The translations under genes and the position numbers were made by a program. A stretch of DNA of 22,950 nucleotides from Chromera velia (Eukaryota; Sar; Chromeraceae). This document shows positions 1 to 11,000 of this stretch, one piece after another. The DNA is taken from contig JAHBMJ010002080.1 in NCBI GenBank assembly GCA_018398765.1, positions 1 through 22,950 of the forward strand. The letters are read 5' to 3'. Within the stretch, counting starts at the first letter, position 1. Every line of letters begins with the position of its first letter. Below the pieces are notes generated by a model. It worked only from the letters and a program-made list of their open reading frames with translations. It ran no database searches and was not told where the DNA came from.

Positions 1-525
1 TCGTTCACTGTGTGAACTGCATGCTGCACCTGTTACCGTGTACCTGTCGATCGCTTTCCGAGCTTGTGTGTGCGCATGCATGAAGCAACGTTGGACAATT
101 GGTGTTCCCTCGTCTGTTTATAACTGGCAGCTCAATGAAGTGCCTGTCATATATCTGGCTGTCCCATTGATGTATGTACTAGTGCATGTAGCATCTATTT
201 TCATTTGTATCATATTTGAAATGAAGTTTATAGAATTTATGCAGTACGTTAATAAAAACTAAAACAAACTAGAGAACCTCTATAGGAGAATCTATACTAC
301 GGTCCTATAGTAAAGAACAAAGGAACTCAAACCGAGAAACATATATTATAGTTGTTAATTCAGCCTCCAAATTATTAGTAGTAGTAGTAGTAACAAGAAT
401 TCACTCAGGAATTTACCCGTGGAATTTAGTGATGATGGAACTTCGCGTCAAACTAGGCGTATCACAGCAAAAAAAAAAAAAAGTAAACCAGAATTTGCCT
501 TTTTTTTTTTTTCTTTTCGCAACAG

Positions 526-595
526 TGCGGCAACACCCTAGGCAACACCTAAGCAACACTTGTGCAACACCAAAATAACACTTATGCAACACTTG
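526..595. repeat. Degenerate GCAACAC-type tandem repeat
   Basis: The heptamer GCAACAC recurs about five times at irregular spacing of roughly 11 to 15 bases, with a diverged copy reading ATAACAC between the last two. No frame across it is convincing. It looks like a decayed minisatellite. Confidence 0.5.
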
Positions 596-957
596 AATAA
601 TAGTTGTTTGTCACCAAACATCGTCGGGCAAAAAACAAAAAAAAATTAAGGGAGAACGGGCTTATTATTTTTTTTTTTTCTTTGTGATAGGCCTAAGAGC
701 CAAAGGATTTTATTAGATTATTCAATAATCACTGCTGTTTTAAGCCTGTTTACGGTAGAATCTACAACTTAGAGACTACATGGAATTGAAAATTATAAAT
801 TAACTTTCTTAACAAACTGTGACAGTCCAGTATAAATGATAAATCTAGAATGCCACGCTATATTATTTGACCCTAAACTAGATCACTAGTTTGTCTAGTA
901 GTTTGTGTCAGTCTGGTAAGTTATAAACTGGGTTATAAAAGTTTTGCCAGTGAGACA

Positions 958-979
958 TAAATATTTAGCTAAATATTTA
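958..979. repeat. 22-bp perfect palindrome
   Basis: The segment is its own reverse complement, centred on TTTAGCTAAA, with AAATATTT arms. It lies in the AT-rich island. It could form a cruciform or be a remnant of a transposon end. The TTTAGCTAAA-like core resembles words in the AT island at 12128-12218. Confidence 0.6.
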
Positions 980-1710
980 GTTAGATGTTTATAAGATTGA
1001 CTTTCACGGTCTACTTGAGTCGTAACTTGACAATTGTTTCCATACCGTTTTTACATTAAATTTCTTCATTCTATGTAATTGCATGACTTTCTTGAAACTT
1101 TAATACGTGCAGTCTGATGACTTTTTTCTTTGTGAATCGCAGGAATTTCTATATGCTGAAGATCATGTCTCGAGAACCATTTGGCAACGTATCTGGCTCT
1201 AATTCCTTTATGAGCAAATTATCCTCATTTCCTAGGCATTTACACTTTGTTCCCCTTTTCATGCTTCCTTTCACTCCTGTGATCTTTTAGATGTCCTCTT
1301 TTGATTCAGTATGAAAAAAGTGTCCAGTCTTTTTTCATCTGTTCCAGTCCATACCTGATTTGGGTGATTTTGGCCCGACAATTCCTTGTCCATGCACCAC
1401 AAAAGATGCAGACGTACGTTCAGACATGTTCTGTCGGCAGCTCACCCAAATTAGCGCACGGCATGATGCCATGGGAGGGACTCAAGGCTCTCTGATGATT
1501 AATTAATTCGACCGTTTTTCAATTCAATGCTCACTTGCAAGCTGCCCGCTTGATTCGGATCGGAGTCCCCGTCTGCATGATTATTTGTTGTTTCCAAAGA
1601 AAGAGAAAAAACTTCCTAAAAACGTTTTCTGAGGCTCCGTGTTTTGTGTGTCTGCCTCAAAGTCCTTCAAAACTTTGTCGACCGCGGAACCAAAGGCCTT
1701 GCTTTTTGCT

Positions 1711-1721
1711 GCACACACACA

Positions 1722-1782
<61 letters not shown>

Positions 1783-1804
1783 GCACACACACACACACAC
1801 ACAT

Positions 1805-1846
<42 letters not shown>
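1711..1846. repeat. Compound microsatellite (CA)n(GC)n(CA)n(GA)n
   Basis: A CA run (about 1712-1738) passes into a pure GC alternation (about 1739-1752), back into a CA run with a few interruptions, then into a GA run (about 1819-1846). All open frames over it on both strands translate the repeat into His/Thr or Cys/Val strings and are not genes. Alternating purine-pyrimidine DNA of this kind can adopt Z-form. Confidence 0.9.
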
Positions 1847-1849
<3 letters not shown>

Positions 1850-2865
1850 GAAGGGAGCATCCAGAAAAGTCCACGTAGCCAGGCGAGAAATGCTTACGTG
1901 TGATGCAGACAGAGAAAGGGAAAGAAAAAAGATTCAAGCGAACCTGAATAAGATCAAATCGTCCAATGGAGCGTACATCCAATCTCTCTCACCGATCCAG
2001 CTTCTTTGCAGAGACAGATTTGGACTCTCACTCATGCATGTGTCACAAAGGGAATGGAGGCGGTGGAAGGAGACTGAAGCAACTCCCTGGAATGAAACAG
2101 AAAAGAGTCTCATACCCCAAGAGAGTAGACCCGATATCGTATCACGCAGCGAAGATCGATGGAAGCACTGGATCGAACAGCTAGCAAAAGCTGCATGCAT
2201 CCGACTTGATCGCTATCTTTTCCTTTTCCAGACGTCGAAACATCCGTTTTTCTTTCACAAAGATTTTCAGACCCCCCACACTTTTTTTGCTTCTTACATC
2301 TCAGTTTCTCTCTGATAACGATGTGTGCTGCATTAGGATAAAAACAAGGGATGCATGAATAACAACGCGTCCTGACTGACAAATGTCTTCGTCAATGACG
2401 TGTTGTTCCCCGTCGCTCTTTTCTTTAAACTTTTGAAGCTCATCGTTTACCTGCAGGCAGGCAGAGTATGTGCATTGCACACTCACACAAACAGACCTCA
2501 TCTTCCTGCATTGTCAAAGCTGAATTCACTTCTTCCCACTCACAAGCGGTACGGGACTTGTTGGAGTCAAAAAAGGCATTCGACAAACTAGGCCTAGAAT
2601 CAAGATTCTAAGGAATATCAGTGATCTGCTTCTTTGTCCTTTGTCCAAAGGGCATTCAGCAAAATTGGAGTGAAAAGAAACTGCAAGGAAAGAAGGATCA
2701 CTCCGCTTCTTATGATCGTGTCATGCATTCACTTATCTCTCTCCTTCTCTACCTGCCTGTCTTTTCGGTAGACAGCTCTTCTCAATCCGATGACTGACCT
2801 CCTTTCTCTCTTGGTCCAGTTGGTCAGGCAATTCGTGCACCTGTACTTGGCGTTCGCTCACTCTG
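1847..2865. other. Stretch without an identified gene
   Basis: This has more balanced composition than the left edge but I recognise no domain. Frames of 60 to 220 codons exist; none gives a familiar motif or a clear exon flanked by the TGCAG 3' splice site used by the other genes here. A small unrecognised exon cannot be excluded. Confidence 0.4.
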
Positions 2866-2911
<46 letters not shown>

Positions 2912-2981
2912 GTCAATCGCTCACTCACTCACTCACTCACTCAATCAATCAATCAATCAATCAATCAGTCAATCAATCAAT
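2866..2981. repeat. (TCAA)n / (TCAC)n tetranucleotide array
   Basis: About eleven TCAA units are followed by a short TCAG and TCGC interruption, about five TCAC units, and a second TCAA block. Frames through it read NQSINQSI-type peptides and are artefacts. Confidence 0.9.
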
Positions 2982-3180
2982 TGACCGATGCCCCAGGGCA
3001 GGAGAGAAGGAAATGCATATTATTATACACTCAGCGCGCCAGTTTTGTTGTATTTGAATGATCGAGAACAGAACATGGAAGGGAGACCACGCACAAATAC
3101 ACACAGATACACATGTGCACACAGAACCATACACTCGAAGTACCGTCTGCTGCTCTCTTTGCTCCTTTCTCCCCCCCTAT

Positions 3181-3216
3181 TTCCTTCCTTCCTTCGTTTC
3201 TTCCTTCCTTCCTTCC
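3181..3216. repeat. (TTCC)n microsatellite
   Basis: A CTTCC tetranucleotide run with one GTTTC interruption lies about 60 bases past the stop codon of the proline-rich gene, so it may be in that gene's 3' untranslated region. Confidence 0.75.
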
Positions 3217-3274
3217 AACCTGCCAAGTGCGCTCGTCCTTCACTGGTTGTTGAATGTTTGTTCGTCTTGCTGTC

Positions 3275-4369
3275 TTAATGAGCCAGCTGACTGACTGACT
3301 TCGTGAGGAGCGATCTGATCTCCCTCATTTCAGACAGCAGCTTTCCGCGGGTTGTCTCAAGAGCGTCAATTTTCTCCTTCAGGCCGTGAGCGATCTCTTT
3401 GATCTCTCCATTCTCTCCCTGAGGCTCTTCAGGCGGAGGTCTCTTCCCCTCCTCTCCTCCGTCCTCAGGCGCTGCCTTCTGTTCTGTTTGCCTTGCTGCT
3501 GCTGCTGAGTGTTTCGTTCCTTTGCCTGTGGTGTCTACTGGAGCAACTTTTGCGTCCCCAGACTTGCTGGGTTCAGGCAAATGTTGAAAGCGGGGTGTAT
3601 ACGTCATTGCGGGCCTGGGAGCTCCGGGCATAATTGGCTGGCGGCCTGGGACGGGAGATGGAAGCGCGCTTTGCCACTCTGGAGGGTAGTCGAAAACTTG
3701 GGGAGAGGCGACTCTAGGAAGTGCCATGTGGAGGGGGGCCGCCATTGGGCGTCCCTTCGGTTTTGGTTTTGGCAGACGCTGCGATGGTCTGTTGATCACT
3801 TGGGGTGATGTCCCTGCTGAAGGAACGAAGGGCGGAGAGGAGGATGAGACCATCTGCAAGTTTGGGGTTTGTGTGGTTGCAGGAGGACTCCCAGGGACAG
3901 CTTGGGGAGAGGGAGAAAGCAGCATTTGCATCCTCGCTTGCCGTATGTTGTTGAGAAGAGGTCCGCTTGGTGAGATGGGAGGGGGTAGTTGAGGGCCGGA
4001 GGGGGGGGCACCTGGTGTGCTGAGTTTGAGAGCGGGTGGCTTTTCGGCGTCTGACTGAGTTCCTGGTGGGTCGGCAGGAGGACGGGGGTCCTTCGGTTTT
4101 TGTGCTTTTATGGCTTCTCCCTCTTCCTGCTTCTTTTCTTCTGGAGAGGGGGGTGGCGCTGGGGGTGGGGAAGCAGGGTCACTTTTCTTCTGATTCTCCC
4201 CTGGAGGGGCGTCAGCCGGTTTGGGTGCTGCCTCTGGCTCCGCCGGAGTTTTCTGTGGCAATGGTGGGTCGGCCCCGGGGGGGGGAGGGCCTTCACGTGG
4301 TGGTTGTGCGGGGGCGAGTGAGGGGTCTTTCGGTTTCTCTCCCGGAGGAAGTGCAGATGGTGGCACAGG
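3275..4369 (-). CDS. Proline-rich protein, terminal exon(s); function unknown
   Basis: I do not recognise this protein. The open frame ends at TAA (3275-3277). I place the exon's 5' edge at 4369, after a good 3' splice site (AATGGTTGCAG), giving 364 codons; the frame stays open to about 4650 but contains no ATG there, so the gene must begin in an upstream exon I could not find. The first two thirds are low complexity, rich in Pro, Ala, Lys, Glu and Ser with PPG- and PPAP-like stretches, as in disordered scaffold proteins. A middle part holds basic proline-rich sequence (LPKPKPKGRP). The last 45 residues (IAHGLKEKIDALETTRGKLL onward) lose proline and form a likely amphipathic or coiled-coil helix, suggesting an oligomerisation tail. 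High GC on the third codon position and absence of stops over more than a kilobase support coding. The opposite strand also has long frames, judged shadows. Confidence 0.55.
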   Translation of the reverse strand, partial: PVPPSALPPGEKPKDPSLAPAQPPREGPPPPGADPPLPQKTPAEPEAAPKPADAPPGENQKKSDPASPPPAPPPSPEEKKQEEGEAIKAQKPKDPRPPADPPGTQSDAEKPPALKLSTPGAPPSGPQLPPPISPSGPLLNNIRQARMQMLLSPSPQAVPGSPPATTQTPNLQMVSSSSPPFVPSAGTSPQVINRPSQRLPKPKPKGRPMAAPLHMALPRVASPQVFDYPPEWQSALPSPVPGRQPIMPGAPRPAMTYTPRFQHLPEPSKSGDAKVAPVDTTGKGTKHSAAAARQTEQKAAPEDGGEEGKRPPPEEPQGENGEIKEIAHGLKEKIDALETTRGKLLSEMREIRSLLTKSVSQLAH

Positions 4370-6036
4370 CTGCAACCATTTGTCATAGCATTTGCATGAT
4401 CGGGGTGTGTTTTTGTCGTGAAGGATATTGTCAAGGTATATACGTGTAGACGGGTGCTTGTAGACAGACGGATTGGGAAGGACGGAGAGTCGTGCCGGAA
4501 CGAATGCGTGAAAGGGAAAAGACAAAGGAAGTCCGGAGAGCAAACCCAACCCAGACCAGCAAAGGGGATAAAAGAGAAGGGCGCACACAGAGAAACGGCA
4601 AACGAAGACCTGGTGCGAAAAGATCCAGTTCGAATGAAGGAGGTTAAATGAAGAACGTCAAAACACATCTCTACATACACCTTTTTTCTGGATTTTTTAT
4701 GGAAAGAGTAAAGGTGACGGATTGTAGATCAATTTTCGTTCCTCTCGAAATCCATATGGAGAGCCCGCATGCCCCCCCCATTTCGTCGACTAACTTCTGT
4801 TGGCGCAGAGCCTGCCGACCCAATCGTCAACAGAAGCGCGAAGAGAAGGCACACTGGTCGTGCCCACATTTTGTGGACTCTGTACCTTTGTTTATCGACG
4901 TTTTTCTCTTATTTTCTGTCTCAACAAATCAGGCTGCGTCTTCTACAAGTAGTCTCTCTTAGTCTGTTGAGAATTTGCGTGACTGAGCGTTGAGTGTGTA
5001 CGCACTGAAATGTATTTGGGGACTTTCTCTCTGGTTTCTCTGCTGAGTTTTAAACTGCACAATTAATCGACAGTCTTTCTGTTCGAGCTCTTTTCCATCT
5101 ACATGCCAGTTTTCTGCCCGTCGATTGCCTCGATCGATCCGTCGAGACCCGATCGATCTGGCCGCCTTCGACCGTCTCGGAAAGATTCACTTTCAGAAGC
5201 TGCCAACGTATATACTTGTCAGAGGGTCTAATCCCCTCTATTGATTTCAACGGTTCGTCTCAGTCCTGGGTTCAACGTCGTGTCTGCAAGGAAGACAAAG
5301 GAAGCTGGCACATCATGACAGAAGGTGGTGGTCGAAGAACAATTAATTATATATAATTGTTGCAACATTGAATGCATGAGTGCATATGCATACAGCAGAA
5401 ATTAATGTATTTGCAAAAAATAGTCAATTTGCATATACAGCAGATTATTCCAAGTGATGGCGCGCGAGCGCGCGTTGTCATCAGTAAGCGTCCCATAGTG
5501 TCCCCCTGCCACGCAACCGAGCCACTGAAGAACCACTGAACATATACAACAAAATATTTTTTTTTTAATCATTCATTATGATCAATTAAGTAACGATGCA
5601 TGAGGGGGGAGAGAAAGCCAAGAAAGCAACCGCGTGGAGAGTGTTCCTTTACCAGTGCCGGGGCTATTGCTGCGGCGCAGGCACCGAGGGACACTGATGG
5701 AGATTGGGAGTAAATAGAAAAAAGAAAAAAAGTAACGATTCAAGTTTAGTCTAGAAGTTCAATATTCAATCGTAGGTACAATGTAGTAAAATTAAAATAT
5801 TATAATACGTATTTCGACTGTTGCGCAACTGTACGCACGTCATTAACTGTTGTTTTTAATTAAAAATCATTTTCTTAAACCGTAGATAGTTTGTTTCTTT
5901 TTCAAAAAATCATAATAGTGAGCTTCTAAAAACATGTAGCTTTTTCTATAAGTTCTATTTAAATTCATATCAAATATAGCAATTCTAAAATTCATTTCAG
6001 TTTAAATTTTTTTGTGATCCACTCACGTACGTCAGC
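4370..6036. other. Unassigned region between two minus-strand genes
   Basis: The stretch should contain the 5' exons or promoter of the proline-rich gene, but I could not define them. Two weak minus-strand candidates exist. One is an ATG-bearing frame starting near 4668, reading MCFDVLHLTSFIRTGSF, which could be a first exon. The other is a 66-codon frame at 5050-5250 following CAATAG. Neither has a recognisable domain. From about 5340 to 6020 the DNA is AT-rich and looks non-coding. Confidence 0.4.
5478..5704. repeat. Possible foldback element with imperfect inverted ends
   Basis: CATCAGT and AGTGTCCC on the left (5479-5504) reappear in inverted orientation on the right, as GGGACACT followed by GATGG (5688-5700). 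TGCC and CCACGC words also have inverted partners. The insert between is AT-rich and non-coding. A GC hairpin, CGCGCG-AG-CGCGCG, sits just left at 5461-5474. This could be a small non-autonomous DNA transposon, but I found no clear target-site duplication. Confidence 0.25.
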
Positions 6037-6721
6037 CTAGCGATGAATCGATTGCTCCCAATGCCCGCACAACACAACGTTACGTGGAGAAAATGATAAA
6101 GAAAATCCTAAAAGTTTCATGACAAACTCACCCTCTGTTTGAAAATTTTCTAGACCACTACGTAGACTAAAAGGCGGACTCTTCCCGCTTGCAGCCTCTC
6201 CACCTTTCGAGGACTCTTCTGCTCCTCTCAGTGTTTGAGGGGGTTCTCGTTTGGTCTCGCAGGGGGACCATTTGAGGGCTGCATGCAGACACATCAATCC
6301 GATAAGTCCACGTCTATCCATAGATGATCGAGGTTTTCATAGATCGCTTCCAAAAAACGGGGATCGGCAGAAGATAAGTCCTTGCAAGTTGGAGGCAGGA
6401 GGATGAGACAGGTCAATCTGTGCAGCCTCGAGGGACTCTCAGTGAGACGGAACGAGCGTGTACAGAAGACAAAGAAAGTTTCGCTCATCGGTTAGTCGTC
6501 CGCCCTAGAGCCCTGAAGGCCTCAAATGAGAGATAAGGAACGGACTGAATGGGCGAATCCATCCCCCCCCACCCCACGCCACCCAGCTAGCCGACCTCTC
6601 AACCGGACTGCATTCAGGGTGTGCAGTGCAGCCTCTCGAGCTTCTCTTTCTGGTGCCTCCGCCAGCCTGCATAAATGCATGGAGGAATAGATTCCAGTTG
6701 AGGCTCTCTATTTTTCTCGCA

Positions 6722-6757
<36 letters not shown>

Positions 6758-7642
6758 CAGGTCAAGGGGTGTAAACACAACGCAGCGAGTTGATCCTCGG
6801 ATGCACCTCCATCGAAACATGCACATGGAATTATCTCACGTACGTCATAGGGAACCATGCAAAAGAAAAAATGTGAACTATTTCAATCCAAGTTTGCACA
6901 GCAGTAGACGAGGAACTGTAATGGCAACATCAACACCCAACGCCAAGCTGACTTCTCCGTCTTCCCGCATGCATTTCTCTCCTCACTCACTCACTCACTC
7001 ACTCACTGACCTGCATAGAGTTGTCAACACACTCTCCCGTTGCCCCATGATGCTTTCGAATTGGCTCCCCGTCCCCCCCCCTGCCTCAACGCCCTCACTT
7101 CCAGCCTCTCTCTCTCTTGTCGCCTCCTCCAGTGCCCTCAAGGCGCTCTCCTCCAGCCGCAGCACTCCGGCACACTCTGGAGAAGACCGCAGATGGGGGT
7201 GGGACAGAGCGCAGCAGGGAGTGAGAAGAAAAGGGACTCCATGGCTCAGAGAAAGGGCCAACGAAAGGTCCGAGAGGCCCCCACACGCGTGAAGAGCAAC
7301 TATCAGATGGCATCGCTGCAACAACCTGCATGCATGGACAGGGTGGATCGATCGAGCAACGGGCGAGTGAATGGATGGATATGAAGAACTTTACTTCCAA
7401 CCGTGGCTGTAGCGAAAGAGAAGATGAGAATGATCACAACAACCCTTTCGTCTCCCGTGTGCGCTGTCCCCCGACTGCCCTCTCAGAAGACCCTATCGAT
7501 CCTCTGTCCAACAACCTGCATGCCTCACAGGTTGTAGAAGATAAAGAAAAAGAGCCTGAGCCTGTTGCTTGCTCCTTTTCTTCCTCTCCCCCTTTCCAGT
7601 TGCTTGCTCTTTTTCTTCCTCTCTCCCTTTCTCCCCTCCCAC

Positions 7643-7709
<67 letters not shown>

Positions 7710-8053
7710 ACGTCCTGTCAAGGTGTTCCACCTTCGAGTGATGATAGATGATTCTTTTCTTCAGACCCTGAAAGAAAGGAGGGAGGAGGGAAGGAAGGAA
7801 GGAAGGAAGGAGGGGAGGAAGGAAGGGATCAAATCGATCACAGGCGAGAAGGGCAGCAGAGAGAGACGAGTGAATGCTGGGAGAACTAAGGTATGCATTT
7901 CGGATGCTGGCGCGAGTCTGGGTTTTTCAGTGACGACAAGAGATAATTTGAGCAAAAAAGAAGCGGGAAAGAAACGCAATAAAACGGTCCAGGCAGGGAT
8001 GAGGATGAGTACATAATAGGCTTCAGTTGAAGAGAGAAAGGGAGGGAGGGAGA

Positions 8054-8091
<38 letters not shown>

Positions 8092-11000
8092 CAAAAGAAG
8101 ACTCTCACTCGATGAAAAGAAGACTTGCAAAGCAGGGGTTGATATAAACAACCAAAGGATCCCTTCCTCCTCCCCTCCTTCCACTGACCAGAGCTTGTGC
8201 CCGCGCTTGTCCCGCTTCTGCAGACGGACGGTTCATCTCCACCACGTGGACTTCCACTACAACTTCCATCTCTTTCTCTCCACCACCAAGTCCTGGTCGT
8301 TCCTCTCTCTCAGTCTTTCTGTCTCTGTGCTTGCACTCCTCCGCAGAAGTCCCCTGTCGTTTGCTAGGAGCCTCTAGCTCTGCTTTCCTCACATCCTGTC
8401 GCAATGCCAACAGGGCAGGAAGGCAGCCACAAAGTGCGACCGCGAGGTCTCCACGACCGCCCCCAACATCCAGGACGCGCAATATTCTTTTCTTTTGCCC
8501 GCCCTCCTCCACTGCCCCGTCTTGTGCCTCCGAAACCGTTTCTGTCCTCAACTGGCCCCTGGAGAGGAGTTTATGCACCTGCAGACAAGCAGAGGGCAGC
8601 AGGGGTGAAACCGAATAGAAGAAAAAAAGAAAGAAAGAAAAGAAAGAAAGAAAGAAAGAAAGAAGATCTTGAGTAAAGTCAGAGACCAAAGAAAAGAGAC
8701 GCAAACAGACTGCACGTCTGTTTCTTCTCGCCTATTTCGTCTCGTCTTTTGCGGATGAAGATACCAGCAGAAGCAAAACTGCAGAGAGAGGTGCAATGTG
8801 CATACACACACCGGTTCGGATGGGAAAAAGAGGACCCACATCGATTGCAGATGTTTACAGCGCAATGACTTCAGAACGAAAAAATACCAATGAAAATTCC
8901 GGCTGGCTCACCTGCTGAACCATCCAGAGCACTTGGGGCGCTTTTCGCTCAGCCAAGTACGCACGTCTCTGTTCTACATCTTCCAAGAAAGTTCCGGCTG
9001 TCACCCATTCGGAGGACGGGGAGGAGGAAGAAGAAGGGAGACATGCCGTGGCCCCTGTTGGGTGCTCCTCCAAATGAAGTCTGGTGTGTTCTTGTTCTTG
9101 ATCAGATACCCTCTCAGAGCCGCTCTGACCCTGCTGATGCTGATGCTGGTCAGACTCCGAGACGGCCTCCTTCTCGAAGACCTGGGTGTGGAGGGTGGGG
9201 CTGTACACTCCAAGAACATCAGCTGCAGTCTCTGCGGCGGCGTCTCCTTCTCCTTCTCCCAGTGGTTCTTCGTTGGCTTGTTCTTTTCCATCTGGACCCT
9301 GTTTCAGCATCTTCGGTTCCCCTGAATAGCTCGGCCCTTTTGACGACAGAGGACAGAACTCGATGGGGATCCTCCTCCTCAGAGGACTGCATGCATCATG
9401 CACGTAGTGAGTAGGTCCAAAAGAAGAAATTCAATGGGAAAAAAGAAAGTCCTCTGTTCCAACACTTCACATGCTCTCTCTCCATACCTGTCTTCCTGTC
9501 TCTCAGACTGTCAAAGAATCCGACTCTCTTTCTAGTCCTCTGTTCCAAGACGTCACATACTCTCTCTCCATACCTGTCAAAGAATCCTGTCTCCCTGTCA
9601 AAGAATCCAAAAACAGACACTTTTTCCTGTCTTCCTGTCAAAGAATCCAAAAACACATACTTCTTCCTGTCTTCCTGTCAAAGAATCCAAAAACACGTAC
9701 TTCTTCCTGTCTCCCTGTCAAAGACTCCAAAAACATATACTTCTTCCTGTCTCCCTGTCAAAGACTCCAAAAACATATACTTCTTCCTGTCTCCCTGTCA
9801 AAGAATCCAAAAACATATACGTCTTCCTGTCTCCCTGTCAAAGAATCCAAAAACATATACTTCTTCCTGTCTCCCTGTCAAAGAATCCAAAAACACATAC
9901 TTCTTCCTGTCTTCCTGTCAAAGAATCCAAAAACACGTACTTCTCCCTGTCTCCCTGTCAAAGACTCCAAAAACATATACTTCTTCCTGTCTCCCTGTCA
10001 AAGAATCCAAAAACATATACTTCTTCCTGTCTCCCTGTCAAAGAATCCAAAAACAGAGACTTCCTCTAACTTCAAGTTGAACCTACAGATCGATCCTCTT
10101 GCCTTCTGGATAGAGTCATGCACCACCCCGACTGACCTGAACGCCTCAAGAAAACGCCTCTCCCACAGGCGCACCTTCTGTATGGGTTTCTTCCTTTGGC
10201 TGGACGCGGAATGGGAGTGGGAGGACTTAGTCTTATTCGAATTTCCTGCTGCTCGCTCCTCCTTTTCAGGATCATCTTCGCTTTCCCTCGCCCTTCTCAT
10301 CTCTGAACAGATCAACCGAACGAGTCCCCTCCACCCCCTTTTCTTCCACGCCTTTCCCTCTGCACCACTGCTCTCCCCTCCGCCTTGCTCAGGCTCCGAG
10401 CCTGAAGAACACTCGGAACTCCCCGCCCTTTCCATTCCTTCTTCGGCATCCGTATCGCCATCGCAGGCTCTTGCGTCAGTAGCCGCACCCCCTGCTTCCA
10501 AGAACCGTCCTGTCGAGTGGAACTCAGAAAGTGCCTCTTCGAATGTGATTGCGAGTCTAGAGAGTGCTCTCGCAAGGCATCTCGGTGCGGTGTCTGAGGC
10601 AAGGATTCCGTCTTCGTGGGAGCTCAGAAGTTTGCAGATGGCGAAAGGGTCTGCAGCAGGCTGCCGGGACGCAGAGAGGAAAAACAACCTTCAACGTCGA
10701 AGCCAACCAAAGACGGAGAAAGAAAATGCGGAGCAACAGAAAAGGACCCGATTCACACTCACCCGTTCTCATCAACTGCTTATTCATTCTCGGTCAGATT
10801 CGTCCAGGCGCACAAAAGAAGAATCCAGCTCGCGCTTAGAGACTTAGAGCTCTCGACTTGTGATTGTCTGTCTATCTGTCTGTCTGTATGGCTGAATCCA
10901 CAGACCTCGAGAAGGGAGAAACTGCGAACGCGGAGAGTCATCTGGCCAGACTGCATTGAGGGAGCAGGAAGAGAGGAGAGAAGAGAGATTGACGAAGAGA

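Larger units (their letters stand above)
1..1700. other. AT-rich non-coding region
   Basis: I see no credible gene in this stretch. It is AT-rich with several homopolymer runs of A or T (around 471-482, 499-513 and 668-680). Reading frames are short and resemble nothing I know; a 74-codon frame at 38-262 has no supporting features. A degenerate repeat and a perfect palindrome inside it are listed separately. It could be intergenic DNA, a decayed transposable element or part of a very long intron. Confidence 0.55.
7011..8578 (-). other. Methyltransferase catalytic-core exons
   Basis: Exon 8578-8189 (130 codons) carries the SAM-binding glycine loop after the predicted strand ILRVLDVGGG, then a basic, Glu-rich insertion of about 60 residues, then VHVVEMNRPS where the acidic residue (about Glu594) would hold the ribose hydroxyls. 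A 24-base exon (7515-7492, VVGQRIDR) bridges in phase 0 to exon 7315-7011, which opens with RCHLIVALHACGG. The small exon reads like the usual segment between motif II and the LHACG strand, which is why I accept it. An alternative 3' splice site for the last exon lies ten bases upstream (7325), but it would change phase. Donors at 8188 (GTCAGT) and 7010 (GTCAGTGAG) are clear. Confidence 0.7.

Noticed and set aside
1535-2315. Several long frames on both strands over the CA/GA repeat
   Set aside because: They exist because dinucleotide repeats lack stop codons; the encoded His-Thr, Cys-Val and Arg-Glu strings are artefacts.
3058-3278. Overlapping short frames near TTCC repeats
   Set aside because: Low complexity, no domain, and they lie in the probable 3' region of the proline-rich gene.
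4036-4449. Plus-strand frames opposite the proline-rich exon
   Set aside because: They read as Gly/Trp/Arg-rich shadows of proline codons, with no motif.
4418-4588. Plastid-type targeting peptide (FHAFVPAR) at the start of the proline-rich frame
   Set aside because: The frame has no ATG there (its apparent start codon is GTG), and a good 3' splice site at 4370 suggests this part is intron.
9582-10062. Regular 40-bp repeats as a CRISPR array
   Set aside because: The units abut with no unique spacers, and the context is a eukaryotic intron.
9471-10847. 458-codon plus-strand open frame
   Set aside because: About a third of it is the 40-bp minisatellite, which is stop-free in all plus frames, and the rest is antisense to a phase-consistent methyltransferase exon (10660-10083).
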